From Arcticibacter tournemirensis (GTDB taxonomy: Bacteria > Bacteroidota > Bacteroidia > Sphingobacteriales > Sphingobacteriaceae), in NCBI RefSeq assembly GCF_006716645.1, contig NZ_VFPL01000001.1, positions 3,224,001 through 3,288,000 of the forward strand: a DNA stretch of 64,000 nucleotides, written 5' to 3'. Made by a program: the position numbers and the translations under genes. The notes beneath the pieces are model-generated. The model did no database searches and was not told the DNA's origin. It worked only from the letters and a program-made list of their open reading frames with translations. Below are positions 28,286 to 36,965 of the stretch, in pieces; within the stretch, counting starts at the first letter, position 1; each line of letters opens with the position of its first letter.

Positions 28286-29140
28286 ATGAAACGATATTTT
28301 ATATATACTTTTCTGCTAGCCTTGTTTCTATCGGCCTGCGAAAAAAACGACATATCTTTATATGATAGCGACGTTGACAACATCTATCTGAATTATCTGG
28401 ATGACAAAGGAAAGAACGATAGCAGTATAGTTACTTATTCGTTCGCCGGCAGTCCCGGCCTGGCGAGTGATACCATCTGGATTCCGGTAGCAGTTGCCGG
28501 GAAGCGGGTTAACCGCGACCGAAAATTTGTGCTGTCTGTAGTAGATACTTTGACTTCAGCACAAAAAGATATGCATTATGAGCCGTTAAAGCCCTTTTAT
28601 ATCATGCCGGCAGATTCGGGTAAAACAAGGGTGCCTCTGATCATTAAAAACACCGATCCCCAACTGGCAAACACTTCGGTGGTGCTCTCGCTGCGCATCA
28701 TACAAAGCGAAGATTTTGCAGCTGAACTGCCGGTTGCTATCCGTACCAAAATGTTTGTGTATTCGAACAGGCTGGAACAGCCTGCCTGGTGGGTGTATTG
28801 GATGGGAAATCTGGGCACATATAGTAGAACGTCTCATAAGTTGTTTCTAATTTCCGGAGGACAAGACTTAGTCATTCCTACGGCGCCAGACGCCTATATG
28901 GGAATACCCAGAACCCTGTACTATCTGGAGAATGTAAAGAACTTTACTGTTGATCCTTTTACATGGATTTTAAGGAATCCTGAAAAAGGATACGTGCTGG
29001 CTAAGAGAAATGATGGAACTGAAGACTACGACTTTTATCAGAAAGAGTCTCCTCTGGTAAAAATTCATCTTAAGTTCTTTCCCCAGGTGAACCGCTATTT
29101 CTTTATGAACGAGAATGGGAATCAAGTTATTTTTAACTAA
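28286..29140 (+). CDS. DUF4843 domain surface lipoprotein
   Basis: A 284-residue lipoprotein with the lipobox LFLSAC (Cys18). The mature part has the DUF4843 pattern: NIYLNYLDD early, DTIWIPVAVAGKRVNRDRKF, then YWMGNLGTYSRTSHKLFL. The domain is confined to SusCD loci in Bacteroidota and is thought to be an extra surface substrate-binding protein. It starts 13 bases after SusD and precedes the PKD-like lipoprotein, the usual order for this kind of locus. Confidence 0.88.
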   Translation: MKRYFIYTFLLALFLSACEKNDISLYDSDVDNIYLNYLDDKGKNDSSIVTYSFAGSPGLASDTIWIPVAVAGKRVNRDRKFVLSVVDTLTSAQKDMHYEPLKPFYIMPADSGKTRVPLIIKNTDPQLANTSVVLSLRIIQSEDFAAELPVAIRTKMFVYSNRLEQPAWWVYWMGNLGTYSRTSHKLFLISGGQDLVIPTAPDAYMGIPRTLYYLENVKNFTVDPFTWILRNPEKGYVLAKRNDGTEDYDFYQKESPLVKIHLKFFPQVNRYFFMNENGNQVIFN

Positions 29141-29148
29141 GGCATATC

Positions 29149-30588
29149 ATGAAAAGTAAGTATATATATCTTTTAGCCATTGTGGCTCTGTTTTATACCT
29201 CGTGTAAGAAGGATCTTGGAAACTATGATTATTCTCCTCCTTCAGAGCCAGTAATTGAAGGTATCCGGAATGCAAATATCCCTGCGCTGATTGGCGATTC
29301 CTTAATCATAAAACCGAAGGTAAGCCTGGCAGGCGCTGATCCGCTGACGGACCTCAGCTTTGAGTGGAGAATCCTTTTATTAGAAGAACTCCGTGAGCTG
29401 AGTTTCACTGGTTATCCATTTAAAATGCTTTTCAATCTAGGCACAGGTGAAAGGGCTGCAAAACTTATAGTAACAGACAAGCGGAATGGTCTCATTTATA
29501 AATATGAATTCAAGATCACGGGTACTACCCAGTTTTCTTCAGGAACAGTGATCTTAAGTAATGAGGGAGGAAAGGGCAAACTTTCTTTCGTAAAATCCGA
29601 CAATACTGTTCTTGCCAATATTTATGAAACACTGCAGCCTGGCCTTGTTTTGCCAAACAACCCGGTGCAGCTTTATTATTCCAAACCCTTACCATACCAG
29701 CTATTAAGCAAAGAGGAATACTGGATCATGTGCAATGACGCCAGCTCTGGCAGTGTCATTGTTAATCCAAGTACATTATTCTTTAAAGAAAATTTCAGAT
29801 CTCAGTTTTTCCTTCCTCCATCCACGGTTACCCCCGGGCATTTGGAGACCTTAATGGGAACCATCTCCCATGGTGTGATTAATGGAAAGCTGTATGTTGG
29901 TATTCAAAGTACTGCTCCATTTGCTCCTGACTATGGGAAGTATGCAAATCCACAACCGGGAGATTATGAGCTGTCGCCAATGTTCACAAAGGGAGGTTCT
30001 TTCTACCTCGGATATGACACAAAAATCAAGGCCTTCGTTGTTTTTGATGGTGGAGGATCGTATTTAGGAACCAATTACGGAACCGGGACCGCCACTACGC
30101 TTCCTTTCAATCCCAAGAATATCGGGATGAGTAACCTGGTGTATTTTAAAGCAAGTGAGTCTGGTACCACATATGCTTTTTTCAGGGACGAAACAGGCAC
30201 CTGGGAGTATAGATTTAATAACAGGCTTAATGAAGGAACTAAAGAAATTGTCCCTGAGCAAAAGAGGAAATTCGCAGGCTCGTCATTGGTGCTGGCAGAT
30301 TCAAAATGGGTGCGCAACAACTTAAACGTATTTTATTTCTCGTCGGCCGATAAGATCTACCGGTACAATCCGATTAATGAGGAGGTGCGGGCCCTTGACG
30401 CGAATTTTGGCGGCAAGAAAGTTTCAATGATCAAAATCAGTGCTGACGACAATACCCTAACTGTTGGTGTAGAAGGAGCCTTATATAGTCTGGATGTTAC
30501 TGTTGGCAAAAACGGAAATATTGTAGAGGCCAAAACAATAAATGGAATTCCAGGATCTCCGGTTGACGTCCTGGTTAGAACTAATTAA
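29149..30588 (+). CDS. PKD-like family surface lipoprotein
   Basis: A 479-residue lipoprotein, with lipobox LFYTSC (Cys19) and then KKDLGNYDYSPPSEP. Residues about 30-130 form an Ig/PKD-like fold (LSFEWRILLLEELRELS, then GERAAKLIVTDKRNG); the rest has beta-strand periodicity that may form a propeller (DKIYRYNPINEEVRALD). Such proteins accompany DUF4843 in SusCD loci and are assumed to bind substrate outside the cell. The gap to the previous gene is 8 bases, so it is in the same operon. Confidence 0.85.
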   Translation: MKSKYIYLLAIVALFYTSCKKDLGNYDYSPPSEPVIEGIRNANIPALIGDSLIIKPKVSLAGADPLTDLSFEWRILLLEELRELSFTGYPFKMLFNLGTGERAAKLIVTDKRNGLIYKYEFKITGTTQFSSGTVILSNEGGKGKLSFVKSDNTVLANIYETLQPGLVLPNNPVQLYYSKPLPYQLLSKEEYWIMCNDASSGSVIVNPSTLFFKENFRSQFFLPPSTVTPGHLETLMGTISHGVINGKLYVGIQSTAPFAPDYGKYANPQPGDYELSPMFTKGGSFYLGYDTKIKAFVVFDGGGSYLGTNYGTGTATTLPFNPKNIGMSNLVYFKASESGTTYAFFRDETGTWEYRFNNRLNEGTKEIVPEQKRKFAGSSLVLADSKWVRNNLNVFYFSSADKIYRYNPINEEVRALDANFGGKKVSMIKISADDNTLTVGVEGALYSLDVTVGKNGNIVEAKTINGIPGSPVDVLVRTN

Positions 30589-30599
30589 ATAACATAGAA

Positions 30600-31742
30600 A
30601 TGAAACTACACTATTTGATTTTAGCTGCGATGGCTCCGGTCTTCGTTGCTGCACAAACTCCGAACTTTACCCTAACCGGTAAAATAGGAAACCTAAACAA
30701 ACCAGCAAAGGTATATTTTGACTATACAGAGAATGGAAATAATCATATGGATTCGGCTGATGTGGTTAACGGGGCGTTCAAGTTCTCGGGTAATATCACA
30801 GGAATAGCCTTTTCCAGGATGACGCTTTCCCATGACGGCAAAGGGAAAAATAATGAAATTTATGCTAAGGGAGCCGGAGACGTTATCTATTTCTATTTTG
30901 GTGCTGAGAACATTAAGGTGACTTCCGTCGACTCACTGTATAACGCCAAATTCACAGGGTCGAAAGTGTACAACGAGATGCTTGCTTTTGACAAGGCGAC
31001 AGGAGAGACAGTGATGGCTATTAACCGTACAGCCAATCTTGTTATGGAGAGGGCCACGCCCGAACAGCAAAAAGACCCTGAATTCTTTAAGGCACTGGAT
31101 GTTCAGGTAAAGGGAAAAACAGCTGCACGAAAAGACAAACTGGTACAGTTCGCAAAAAACAACCCTGATTCTTATTTCTCTGTTGCGGGATTGACCGAAG
31201 CTTTTAATGCTTACAGAGTACCGGTGACCGATATAGAAGCTGTATTCAACAAGCTGAGCGAACAACAGCGCAAAACGTATGCGGGGATAAACCTGGCGAA
31301 GCTTATCGAGGCGAACAGTACAACTGCTATTGGAGCCAAAGCGCCGGTTTTTGCTCAGAAAGACACGACTGGAAAGCCCATAGCTTTAACTGATCTGAGA
31401 GGTAAATATGTGCTGGTTGAATTTTGGGCGAGCTGGTGTCATCCTTGTCGTCTGGAGAGCCCCAACCTGTTAAAGCAGTATCAAATCTATAAAGAAAAAG
31501 GATTTGAGATCCTTGCCGTATCCCTGGATAGTGATAAAGGACGATGGATCGAGGCAATAACCAAAGATGGCTTAACCTGGCCGCAGGTTTCCGATTTAAA
31601 GGGGTCTGGCAATGAGGTGGCAAAGCTGTATGGTGTAACTGCCGTGCCCGCAAATTTTCTGGTTAGTCCTGAAGGGAAAATTATTGCCAAAGACCTGCGG
31701 GGTGAAGATCTGAACAAAAAACTGGCGGAAACGCTGAATTAA
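30600..31742 (+). CDS. TlpA-like thiol-disulfide oxidoreductase with DUF4369-type N-terminus
   Basis: A 380-residue secreted protein. A signal peptide (LILAAMAPVFVAA) precedes a beta-rich N-terminal domain (FTLTGKIGNLNKPAKVYFDY) of the DUF4369 type and a helical middle. The C-terminal 133 residues form a thioredoxin fold with WCHPC (Cys280 and Cys283) and a cis-Pro in TAVPANF (Pro350). The active site resembles TlpA/ResA reductases, which reduce disulfides outside the cytoplasm. It follows the two lipoproteins by 11 bases. In this locus it could reduce disulfides in an imported protein or keep an enzyme active; this is inference. Confidence 0.93.
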   Translation: MKLHYLILAAMAPVFVAAQTPNFTLTGKIGNLNKPAKVYFDYTENGNNHMDSADVVNGAFKFSGNITGIAFSRMTLSHDGKGKNNEIYAKGAGDVIYFYFGAENIKVTSVDSLYNAKFTGSKVYNEMLAFDKATGETVMAINRTANLVMERATPEQQKDPEFFKALDVQVKGKTAARKDKLVQFAKNNPDSYFSVAGLTEAFNAYRVPVTDIEAVFNKLSEQQRKTYAGINLAKLIEANSTTAIGAKAPVFAQKDTTGKPIALTDLRGKYVLVEFWASWCHPCRLESPNLLKQYQIYKEKGFEILAVSLDSDKGRWIEAITKDGLTWPQVSDLKGSGNEVAKLYGVTAVPANFLVSPEGKIIAKDLRGEDLNKKLAETLN

Positions 31743-31771
31743 AAGGATTCATACCGGGTAGTGTCAGTTTT

Positions 31772-33658
31772 ATGAAGTCAATAAGATTTTTCAAAGTAAT
31801 AATCACGGTCATTCTTTCAGCAGCAGCAATACAATCTGTTGCTGCTGAATTGAAGGGGGCAAAAATAGCACTTAGAGTACTCTACGTAGGTTACAGTCCT
31901 GAAAGACCGATGCCTGCCAATGTGGTTTATTACAGTACAGTTCCCAAAGTAGTTGAGCAGGTCTACAAAACAAGAATGTCCGATTTTAAAGCTTTTCTTG
32001 AAAGCCGGTTCAGCAAAGTCGAAACAGTGGATGTAAGAGATTATACTCCTGACATGTCCAATAATGCTGATGTTACTATTCTGGATGCCGGCCCGGTGAA
32101 GTTGCCCGCTGATTTTAGCCGGCCTGTAGTTCTGATGCATGCTATGGCGCCTAACGTTGGCTTGCCCATAGGGCTGAAATTCGACTGGTACTGCCAGTGT
32201 CTTGAAGATGATGCGCTAAACATCAATACGAAGCATGAGATCTTTAATTCGCCTATAAAAGTCAAGCTGACGATGGTAAAAAGGCCTACACCAGAGTCAT
32301 TTTTCAACGGTTTCCAGGGTCTGAAAACTCCGAAAGAAATGCCGATGTGGAAGGTGATCAAAGAGGAATCATCCGCCACGGAGAAGTATATTATTGGGAT
32401 GGTCTCTCACGGCGAGGGATTTAACGATTCTCCGGACGCGGAGTCTATATCCGGAGGTGTATGCCTTAAAAATGCGGAAGCAGTGGCACTTGGACGACAG
32501 GGCAACTACTTTATGTGGGGATTCTCGGCTTCGCCGGATCACATGACCGATGAAGCGAAAGATGTATTTGTAAATGCTGTTTGCTATATCCGGAAATATG
32601 ATCATCAGCTGCCGATAGTAAAGAAGGTACAGATCGAAACCCGTGAATGGATTGACGAGAGGATGTACCGTACTGATAAGTCGCTGTATGAAAAGGCGAT
32701 CATTTCGCGACAGGAGGGTAATGCCCGGATGCTGAAATTACAGCAGGACTTGAAAGCTAAGAAAGCTGCAGGGGAAGATATTGGATACGCCAACGAAATG
32801 TTCCTCAAGATGCCTGTTAGTAATGAAACGGAAAGTTTTGCCGACTATTTAAAGGGGCAGAATGGTGCTGAGCTGTTCAGTCGCTTTGGCGAGAACACAG
32901 CCTTATATCATAAGTACTACCGGGATAATTACGAGTATTTTTATCCCTCTGATGCTTATTCCTTACAGCTCGACACAGATGTCCAAAAACTGCGCATTTC
33001 GAACAGGAAGATCGGGCTTCTCGAAAAATGTATAGAAATGCTGGAAAAAAATCAGGATCCGGCAACGGCTCAAAAGATACTGGAACGGTATACCACAGAG
33101 AAATTTACAACCGCAGCGGATTGGAGAAACTGGTTTACTAAGAACAAGGCGAAGTTGTTTTATACAGAAGCCGGCGGCTTTAAGTTTATGGTCAATACCA
33201 TTGGGGCGGCTTCATCGCCGGCCGGTGAAAAAGCAATGATCATAGACGATAATAACGGTGCGACAGAGCCAACGTTAAGTGATCCTGTATCGGTGTCTGC
33301 TAAACTTGTTTATGCGGCCGACAGAAAAAGTGCAGATCTGTTCATTTATGCTAACATGTTGAAAGGATGGCATGTGTATGCCTTTGTTCCTTCGGGAAGT
33401 CCCTTTATACAAACAGAACCGCGACTTGAGTTACCGGAAGGAGCCGTTACAGTTAAAGACTGGCAAACGCCGGCGGCTTTGCCTTTCCCGGACGACAAGG
33501 GCGTTTTTATATTTGAGGGGAAAGTGTTCTATAAAATGAAAATTGACTGCAGCGCTGTAAAGCCTGGTTCAGTAATTAAATGTGGTTTGTTTTACCAAAC
33601 CTGTAACGACAATAAGTGCCTTCAGCCTACCACAAAAATGGTAGAAGTAACCATCTGA
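31772..33658 (+). CDS. Secreted protein with C-terminal DsbD-alpha-like domain
   Basis: A 628-residue protein with a signal peptide (ITVILSAAAIQSVAA). Residues about 28-290 look like an alpha/beta domain that binds nothing I can name; it resembles glutamine-amidotransferase-like (ThuA) folds in layout (VLYVGYSPERP, then DVTILDAGPVKLP and RPVVLMHAM). A helical middle follows (LKLQQDLKAKKAAGEDIGYA). The last 130 residues are DsbD N-terminal (alpha)-like: VSVSAKLVYAADRKSADLF, WHVYAFVPSG and the Cys pair in YQTCNDNKCLQP. In DsbD that Cys pair passes electrons to other periplasmic proteins. The fusion and position after the thioredoxin gene point to a shared redox job. The stop overlaps the next start (TGATG). 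Confidence 0.82.
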   Translation: MKSIRFFKVIITVILSAAAIQSVAAELKGAKIALRVLYVGYSPERPMPANVVYYSTVPKVVEQVYKTRMSDFKAFLESRFSKVETVDVRDYTPDMSNNADVTILDAGPVKLPADFSRPVVLMHAMAPNVGLPIGLKFDWYCQCLEDDALNINTKHEIFNSPIKVKLTMVKRPTPESFFNGFQGLKTPKEMPMWKVIKEESSATEKYIIGMVSHGEGFNDSPDAESISGGVCLKNAEAVALGRQGNYFMWGFSASPDHMTDEAKDVFVNAVCYIRKYDHQLPIVKKVQIETREWIDERMYRTDKSLYEKAIISRQEGNARMLKLQQDLKAKKAAGEDIGYANEMFLKMPVSNETESFADYLKGQNGAELFSRFGENTALYHKYYRDNYEYFYPSDAYSLQLDTDVQKLRISNRKIGLLEKCIEMLEKNQDPATAQKILERYTTEKFTTAADWRNWFTKNKAKLFYTEAGGFKFMVNTIGAASSPAGEKAMIIDDNNGATEPTLSDPVSVSAKLVYAADRKSADLFIYANMLKGWHVYAFVPSGSPFIQTEPRLELPEGAVTVKDWQTPAALPFPDDKGVFIFEGKVFYKMKIDCSAVKPGSVIKCGLFYQTCNDNKCLQPTTKMVEVTI

Positions 33659-35412
33659 TGAAAAAACATAAGCTAAATACACTATTAGTAGCCATATTCT
33701 TTATTACCATCCACAATGTTCTTTACGCTCAGAAGTTTGACAGAGCAGGCATAGAGTGTACAATACATAAAGCGGTGAACAAAGCGTACAACACCAGCGT
33801 GAGGATTTGGGGGTTTGACATAGTTAAGCAAATGCAAACCAGCGGTCAGTTTAGCGGAGTTGTGGTGAGTGCCGAAGGACACATTCTTACAGCGGCACAT
33901 GTAAACGTTCCGGGCAACACCTACAAAGTAATGTTCGCCGATGGAACTGAATATTTCGCCAAAGGCCTGGGAGAAATCGAGCTTGCCGGCAACAGGACCA
34001 TACCTGACGTTGCTATGATGAAAATCATGGGCAAGTTTAAAGGCCCTTACGCTGAAATGGGCTGGTCCTATTCACTGAAAAAGGACGAACCTTGTATCAG
34101 TATTGCTTATCCCGAAAGCCTCAACCAGCCCTTGCCAACAGTGCGGTTTGGACGGATTGCGGATCCGAACAATAAGTACGGATTTGTACAATCTACCTGC
34201 ATCATGGAGCCCGGCGATTCGGGAGGTCCGTTGTTCGATTACTTCGGGCGGGTGATAGGACTGCACAGCGCCATTGACGTTTCAGAAAGTGACAATTTTG
34301 AAATACCGGTAGATCTTTACAGGAAATACTGGACAGCCCTGAACAAAGAAGAAACATATAAAGAATACCCCCAGCTAAAAGACACCATAGGGATAGATCC
34401 CTTGATTGGTAAAATTATAACAGTCCCGGGACTTCAAAAACCGGAGAAGAACTTCACAGCCCTCATTTCCAGATTAAATACGTACTCTCTGCCGGTTCAA
34501 AGCAACATAAATGATATTGTCCAAACAGTATTTGGAACTCTCTTTTCATTAAAGGGATCTACATTCGATAAAAAGTTCGATAACAGAAGCATCCTGGTTA
34601 GCAAAAGCTCAATGGTAGGAGAGGATCCCGGTGTAGTATGGAAAGGTAAAAAGATTGAAGCCAGGGTAATTCTAAGGGATAAGGAAACCGACTTGATACT
34701 GTTAGAAATGGATTGGAAGCGCAATAGTGGGATAGAGGTTGCAGAATTAAGCCCCGATACATCAGATTTTGAGCAGTTAGGCAAATTCCTCATATCTCCT
34801 CTGGGCGGCGATACCAGTAAAATAAGTGTATTGGGCAGTCGGGAAATCAGCTTACCGAAACTAGCCAGTTCTGCCTATCTCGGCACAGAGGTAGGGATGA
34901 AGCAAGGCTGGGTGACATTAACTGATATTAAACAAAGCTCTCCGGCCGCTGAAGCCGGCCTGAAACAAGGAGACCAGGTGCTGAACCTTAACGGCATAAA
35001 TATCGAAACCTCTGATGATTTTTCAAACGCACTTAAAAAATACTGGCCGGGCGATGAGATTAAGATCAAAGTGATGAGGCCTGACAGTTTGCGTTCAGTA
35101 GATATTACGCTGATAAAAGAAGTTGTTTTGGGAAGCCGGCCTCAACGCAATAATGGTCACCCCGCCGAAATGTTCGCGGGCGGCAAAAGCAGCAGACGCG
35201 ACGGTTTCGCAGGGGTGTTTGTCCACGATGCAGTTCTACGCCCCGAACAGTGCGGAGGGCCTGTTTTTGATGCTACAGGCCGTTTTTACGGTATAAATAT
35301 TGCACGCTATAGTCGCACAGCTAGCTTGATTATTCCTTCTCAGTCTGTTCTCCGGTTAATCGACAGGTACATACAGTCTGAACTATCTGCATCGATGCTT
35401 TCGAAGCAATAG
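33658..35412 (+). CDS. Secreted trypsin-like protease with a second degenerate protease-PDZ module
   Basis: A 584-residue secreted protein (signal peptide to about residue 24, HNVLYAQ). The first domain is a complete S1 trypsin-like protease: His81 (LTAAHVN), Asp117 (TIPDVAM) and Ser188 (EPGDSGGPLF). The second half resembles another such domain with a PDZ domain (about 412-475, SPAAEAGLKQGDQVLNLNG) inserted before its nucleophile strand: Asp345 is kept (ETDLILLEM), the His position is lost and the nucleophile is Cys532 (PEQCGGPVFD). So one module is probably active and the other binds or holds substrate. The start is the ATG overlapping the previous stop. This is the last gene of the locus. 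Inferred role: cleaving a protein substrate for the SusCD importer. Confidence 0.88.
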   Translation: MKKHKLNTLLVAIFFITIHNVLYAQKFDRAGIECTIHKAVNKAYNTSVRIWGFDIVKQMQTSGQFSGVVVSAEGHILTAAHVNVPGNTYKVMFADGTEYFAKGLGEIELAGNRTIPDVAMMKIMGKFKGPYAEMGWSYSLKKDEPCISIAYPESLNQPLPTVRFGRIADPNNKYGFVQSTCIMEPGDSGGPLFDYFGRVIGLHSAIDVSESDNFEIPVDLYRKYWTALNKEETYKEYPQLKDTIGIDPLIGKIITVPGLQKPEKNFTALISRLNTYSLPVQSNINDIVQTVFGTLFSLKGSTFDKKFDNRSILVSKSSMVGEDPGVVWKGKKIEARVILRDKETDLILLEMDWKRNSGIEVAELSPDTSDFEQLGKFLISPLGGDTSKISVLGSREISLPKLASSAYLGTEVGMKQGWVTLTDIKQSSPAAEAGLKQGDQVLNLNGINIETSDDFSNALKKYWPGDEIKIKVMRPDSLRSVDITLIKEVVLGSRPQRNNGHPAEMFAGGKSSRRDGFAGVFVHDAVLRPEQCGGPVFDATGRFYGINIARYSRTASLIIPSQSVLRLIDRYIQSELSASMLSKQ

Positions 35413-35491
35413 ACTACAACACAGAGTTAAGCCAATTGCCTCGTTTTTTTGAAGACCCTATTGTCATTGTTTAATAATATTATTTCTTATT

Positions 35492-35505
35492 GGAACGATT
35501 GTTCC
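35492..35505. promoter_or_regulatory. TetR-type operator 1
   Basis: GGAAC-GATT-GTTCC is a perfect palindrome with five-base arms. Its partner at 35524 shares TGGAA-Y-GATTGTTCC and lies 33 bases away, close to three turns of DNA, on the other side of the -7 box. Confidence 0.7.
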
Positions 35506-35515
35506 TAAATAGAAA

Positions 35516-35523
35516 TACATTTG
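35516..35523 (+). promoter_or_regulatory. -7 box (TACATTTG) of the dehydrogenase promoter
   Basis: A full match to TAnnTTTG, 39 bases before the ATG. It is flanked directly by the two operator palindromes, so a bound repressor would block RNA polymerase. Confidence 0.65.
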
Positions 35524-35539
35524 TGGAATGATTGTTCCA
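35524..35539. promoter_or_regulatory. TetR-type operator 2
   Basis: TGGAA-TGATTG-TTCCA, palindromic arms of five bases, starting on the base after the -7 box and covering the expected transcription start. The sequence is nearly the same as operator 1. Confidence 0.7.
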
Positions 35540-35562
35540 TTATAAAATCAATCATTCAAAAC

Positions 35563-36312
35563 ATGAAAAAATTATCAAACAAAGTAGCGGTTATAACAGG
35601 AGCTTCAAAAGGAATTGGAGCAGGTATAGCCAAAAGTCTTGCAGCAGAAGGTGCATCTGTAGTAGTGAATTATGCATCATCTAAAACCGATGCCGACAAA
35701 GTAGTAGCAGAAATCGTTAACAATGGAGGAAAAGCCATCACCTTGCAGGGTGACGTATCGAAGGCAGCCGATGTTAGTCGTTTGTTCGACGAAACCGCAA
35801 AGGCGTTCGGACCGGTTGACATTCTTGTTAACAATGCCGGAGTGTATAAATTCGGACAAATTGAACAAATCAATGAAGAGGATTTTCATTATCAGTTCAA
35901 TATCAATGTGCTAGGCTTGCTGCTGGCAACCCAGGGAGCTTTGAAAAATTTCAACTCAGCTGGAGGTAGTATCATTAATATCGGCTCGGTAGTGAGCAAC
36001 ATCGCTCCGGTAGGAAGTTCGATTTATACTGCCACAAAGGGGGCAGTAGATTCAATTACTCATGTTTTATCGAAAGAACTCGGCCCTAAAAAAATTAGGG
36101 TAAATTCTATTAATCCAGGTATGGTAGAAACAGAAGGGACGCATGCCGCGGGATTCATTGGCAGCGATATGCACCTGGAAGCGGAGCGAACAACGCCACT
36201 GGGGCGCATTGGTCAGCCGGAAGACATTGCTCTGATTGCTGTCTTCCTTGCTTCCGACGAATCCAGATGGTTGACTGGCGAAACCCTGCTGGCTGGCGGT
36301 GGTATAAGATAA
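35563..36312 (+). CDS. Short-chain dehydrogenase/reductase
   Basis: A 249-residue classical SDR. The cofactor motif TGASKGIG is at residues 12-19, NNAG near 90 and the catalytic Tyr155 and Lys159 in YTATK, with a Ser upstream (NIGSVVS). The length and the ending LTGETLLAGGGIR are normal for a cytosolic NAD(P)H-dependent ketone or alcohol oxidoreductase. The Asn-Tyr-Ala-Ser after the second strand suggests NADPH preference. It is followed by a TetR-type gene, and the promoter has two matching palindromes, so it is probably induced by a reactive or toxic small molecule. Substrate unknown. The upstream in-frame extension runs through the operators and is rejected. Confidence 0.93.
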   Translation: MKKLSNKVAVITGASKGIGAGIAKSLAAEGASVVVNYASSKTDADKVVAEIVNNGGKAITLQGDVSKAADVSRLFDETAKAFGPVDILVNNAGVYKFGQIEQINEEDFHYQFNINVLGLLLATQGALKNFNSAGGSIINIGSVVSNIAPVGSSIYTATKGAVDSITHVLSKELGPKKIRVNSINPGMVETEGTHAAGFIGSDMHLEAERTTPLGRIGQPEDIALIAVFLASDESRWLTGETLLAGGGIR

Positions 36313-36346
36313 CCCTGCGGCGATCCCGAATAATTTATTTAAATTG

Positions 36347-36377
36347 AATAGCTTTGCCTAATTAGAGCAAAGCTATT
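36347..36377 (+). terminator. Perfect 11-bp hairpin between dehydrogenase and TetR genes
   Basis: AATAGCTTTGC (36347-36357), loop of nine bases, GCAAAGCTATT (36367-36377), then TTTG. It is a plausible terminator for the dehydrogenase, but it ends only six bases before the TetR start codon. Its left arm also contains TAGCTTTG (36349-36356), a match to the -7 consensus, so the TetR gene may have its own promoter here. Confidence 0.6.
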
Positions 36378-36383
36378 TTGATT

Positions 36384-36965
36384 ATGGCAAGGACGAAGGA
36401 TTTTGATGAAAAGAAAGTGCTGGACAAGGCAATTAATCTATTTTGGTTAAAAGGGTACAATGGTACTTCTATGCAGGATCTGGTGGAAGAACTTGGCATA
36501 AGCCGGTCGAGCCTGTACGATACTTACGGAGATAAGCATACATTATATCTGAAAGCCTTAGAATCGTACCAATGCGGGACTTCCGGCAAACTTTGTGCAA
36601 TCATTCACGATTCAAAATCAGCCAAAGAAACGATCAGGGCCTTACTCGATTTTATTACCTCCGAACTCCTGAACGACAAGGCACACAAAGGTTGTTTTCT
36701 TGTGAATGCAGAAGTTGAAGTTGCTCCGCACGATGCTCAAGTAAATCAAATGATCTGCCAAAACGATCAGCAGGTTGAAGATGTTTTTTACAAAGTTATT
36801 TCAAAAGGCCAGGAAAGTGGCGAAATAACGAATAAACAGGATGCCAGGGCACTCGCCAGGTTTACCTTCAATACCGTTAAGGGCATCCGCGTAGCAGCTA
36901 AAACAACTAATGACAAAGCTGTTTTCGACGATATCATTAAACTGGCGCTCTCTATATTGGATTAA
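36384..36965 (+). CDS. TetR-family transcription repressor
   Basis: A 193-residue regulator. The N-terminal helix-turn-helix is clear (VLDKAINLFWLKGYNGTSMQ, then LGISRSSLYDTYGDKHTLY), and the C-terminal helical domain binds an unknown ligand. TetR proteins commonly repress the gene next to them; here the two GGAA-type palindromes before the dehydrogenase are the obvious targets. The ATG at 36384 is preferred over the TTG six bases earlier. The protein size is typical. Confidence 0.93.
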   Translation: MARTKDFDEKKVLDKAINLFWLKGYNGTSMQDLVEELGISRSSLYDTYGDKHTLYLKALESYQCGTSGKLCAIIHDSKSAKETIRALLDFITSELLNDKAHKGCFLVNAEVEVAPHDAQVNQMICQNDQQVEDVFYKVISKGQESGEITNKQDARALARFTFNTVKGIRVAAKTTNDKAVFDDIIKLALSILD

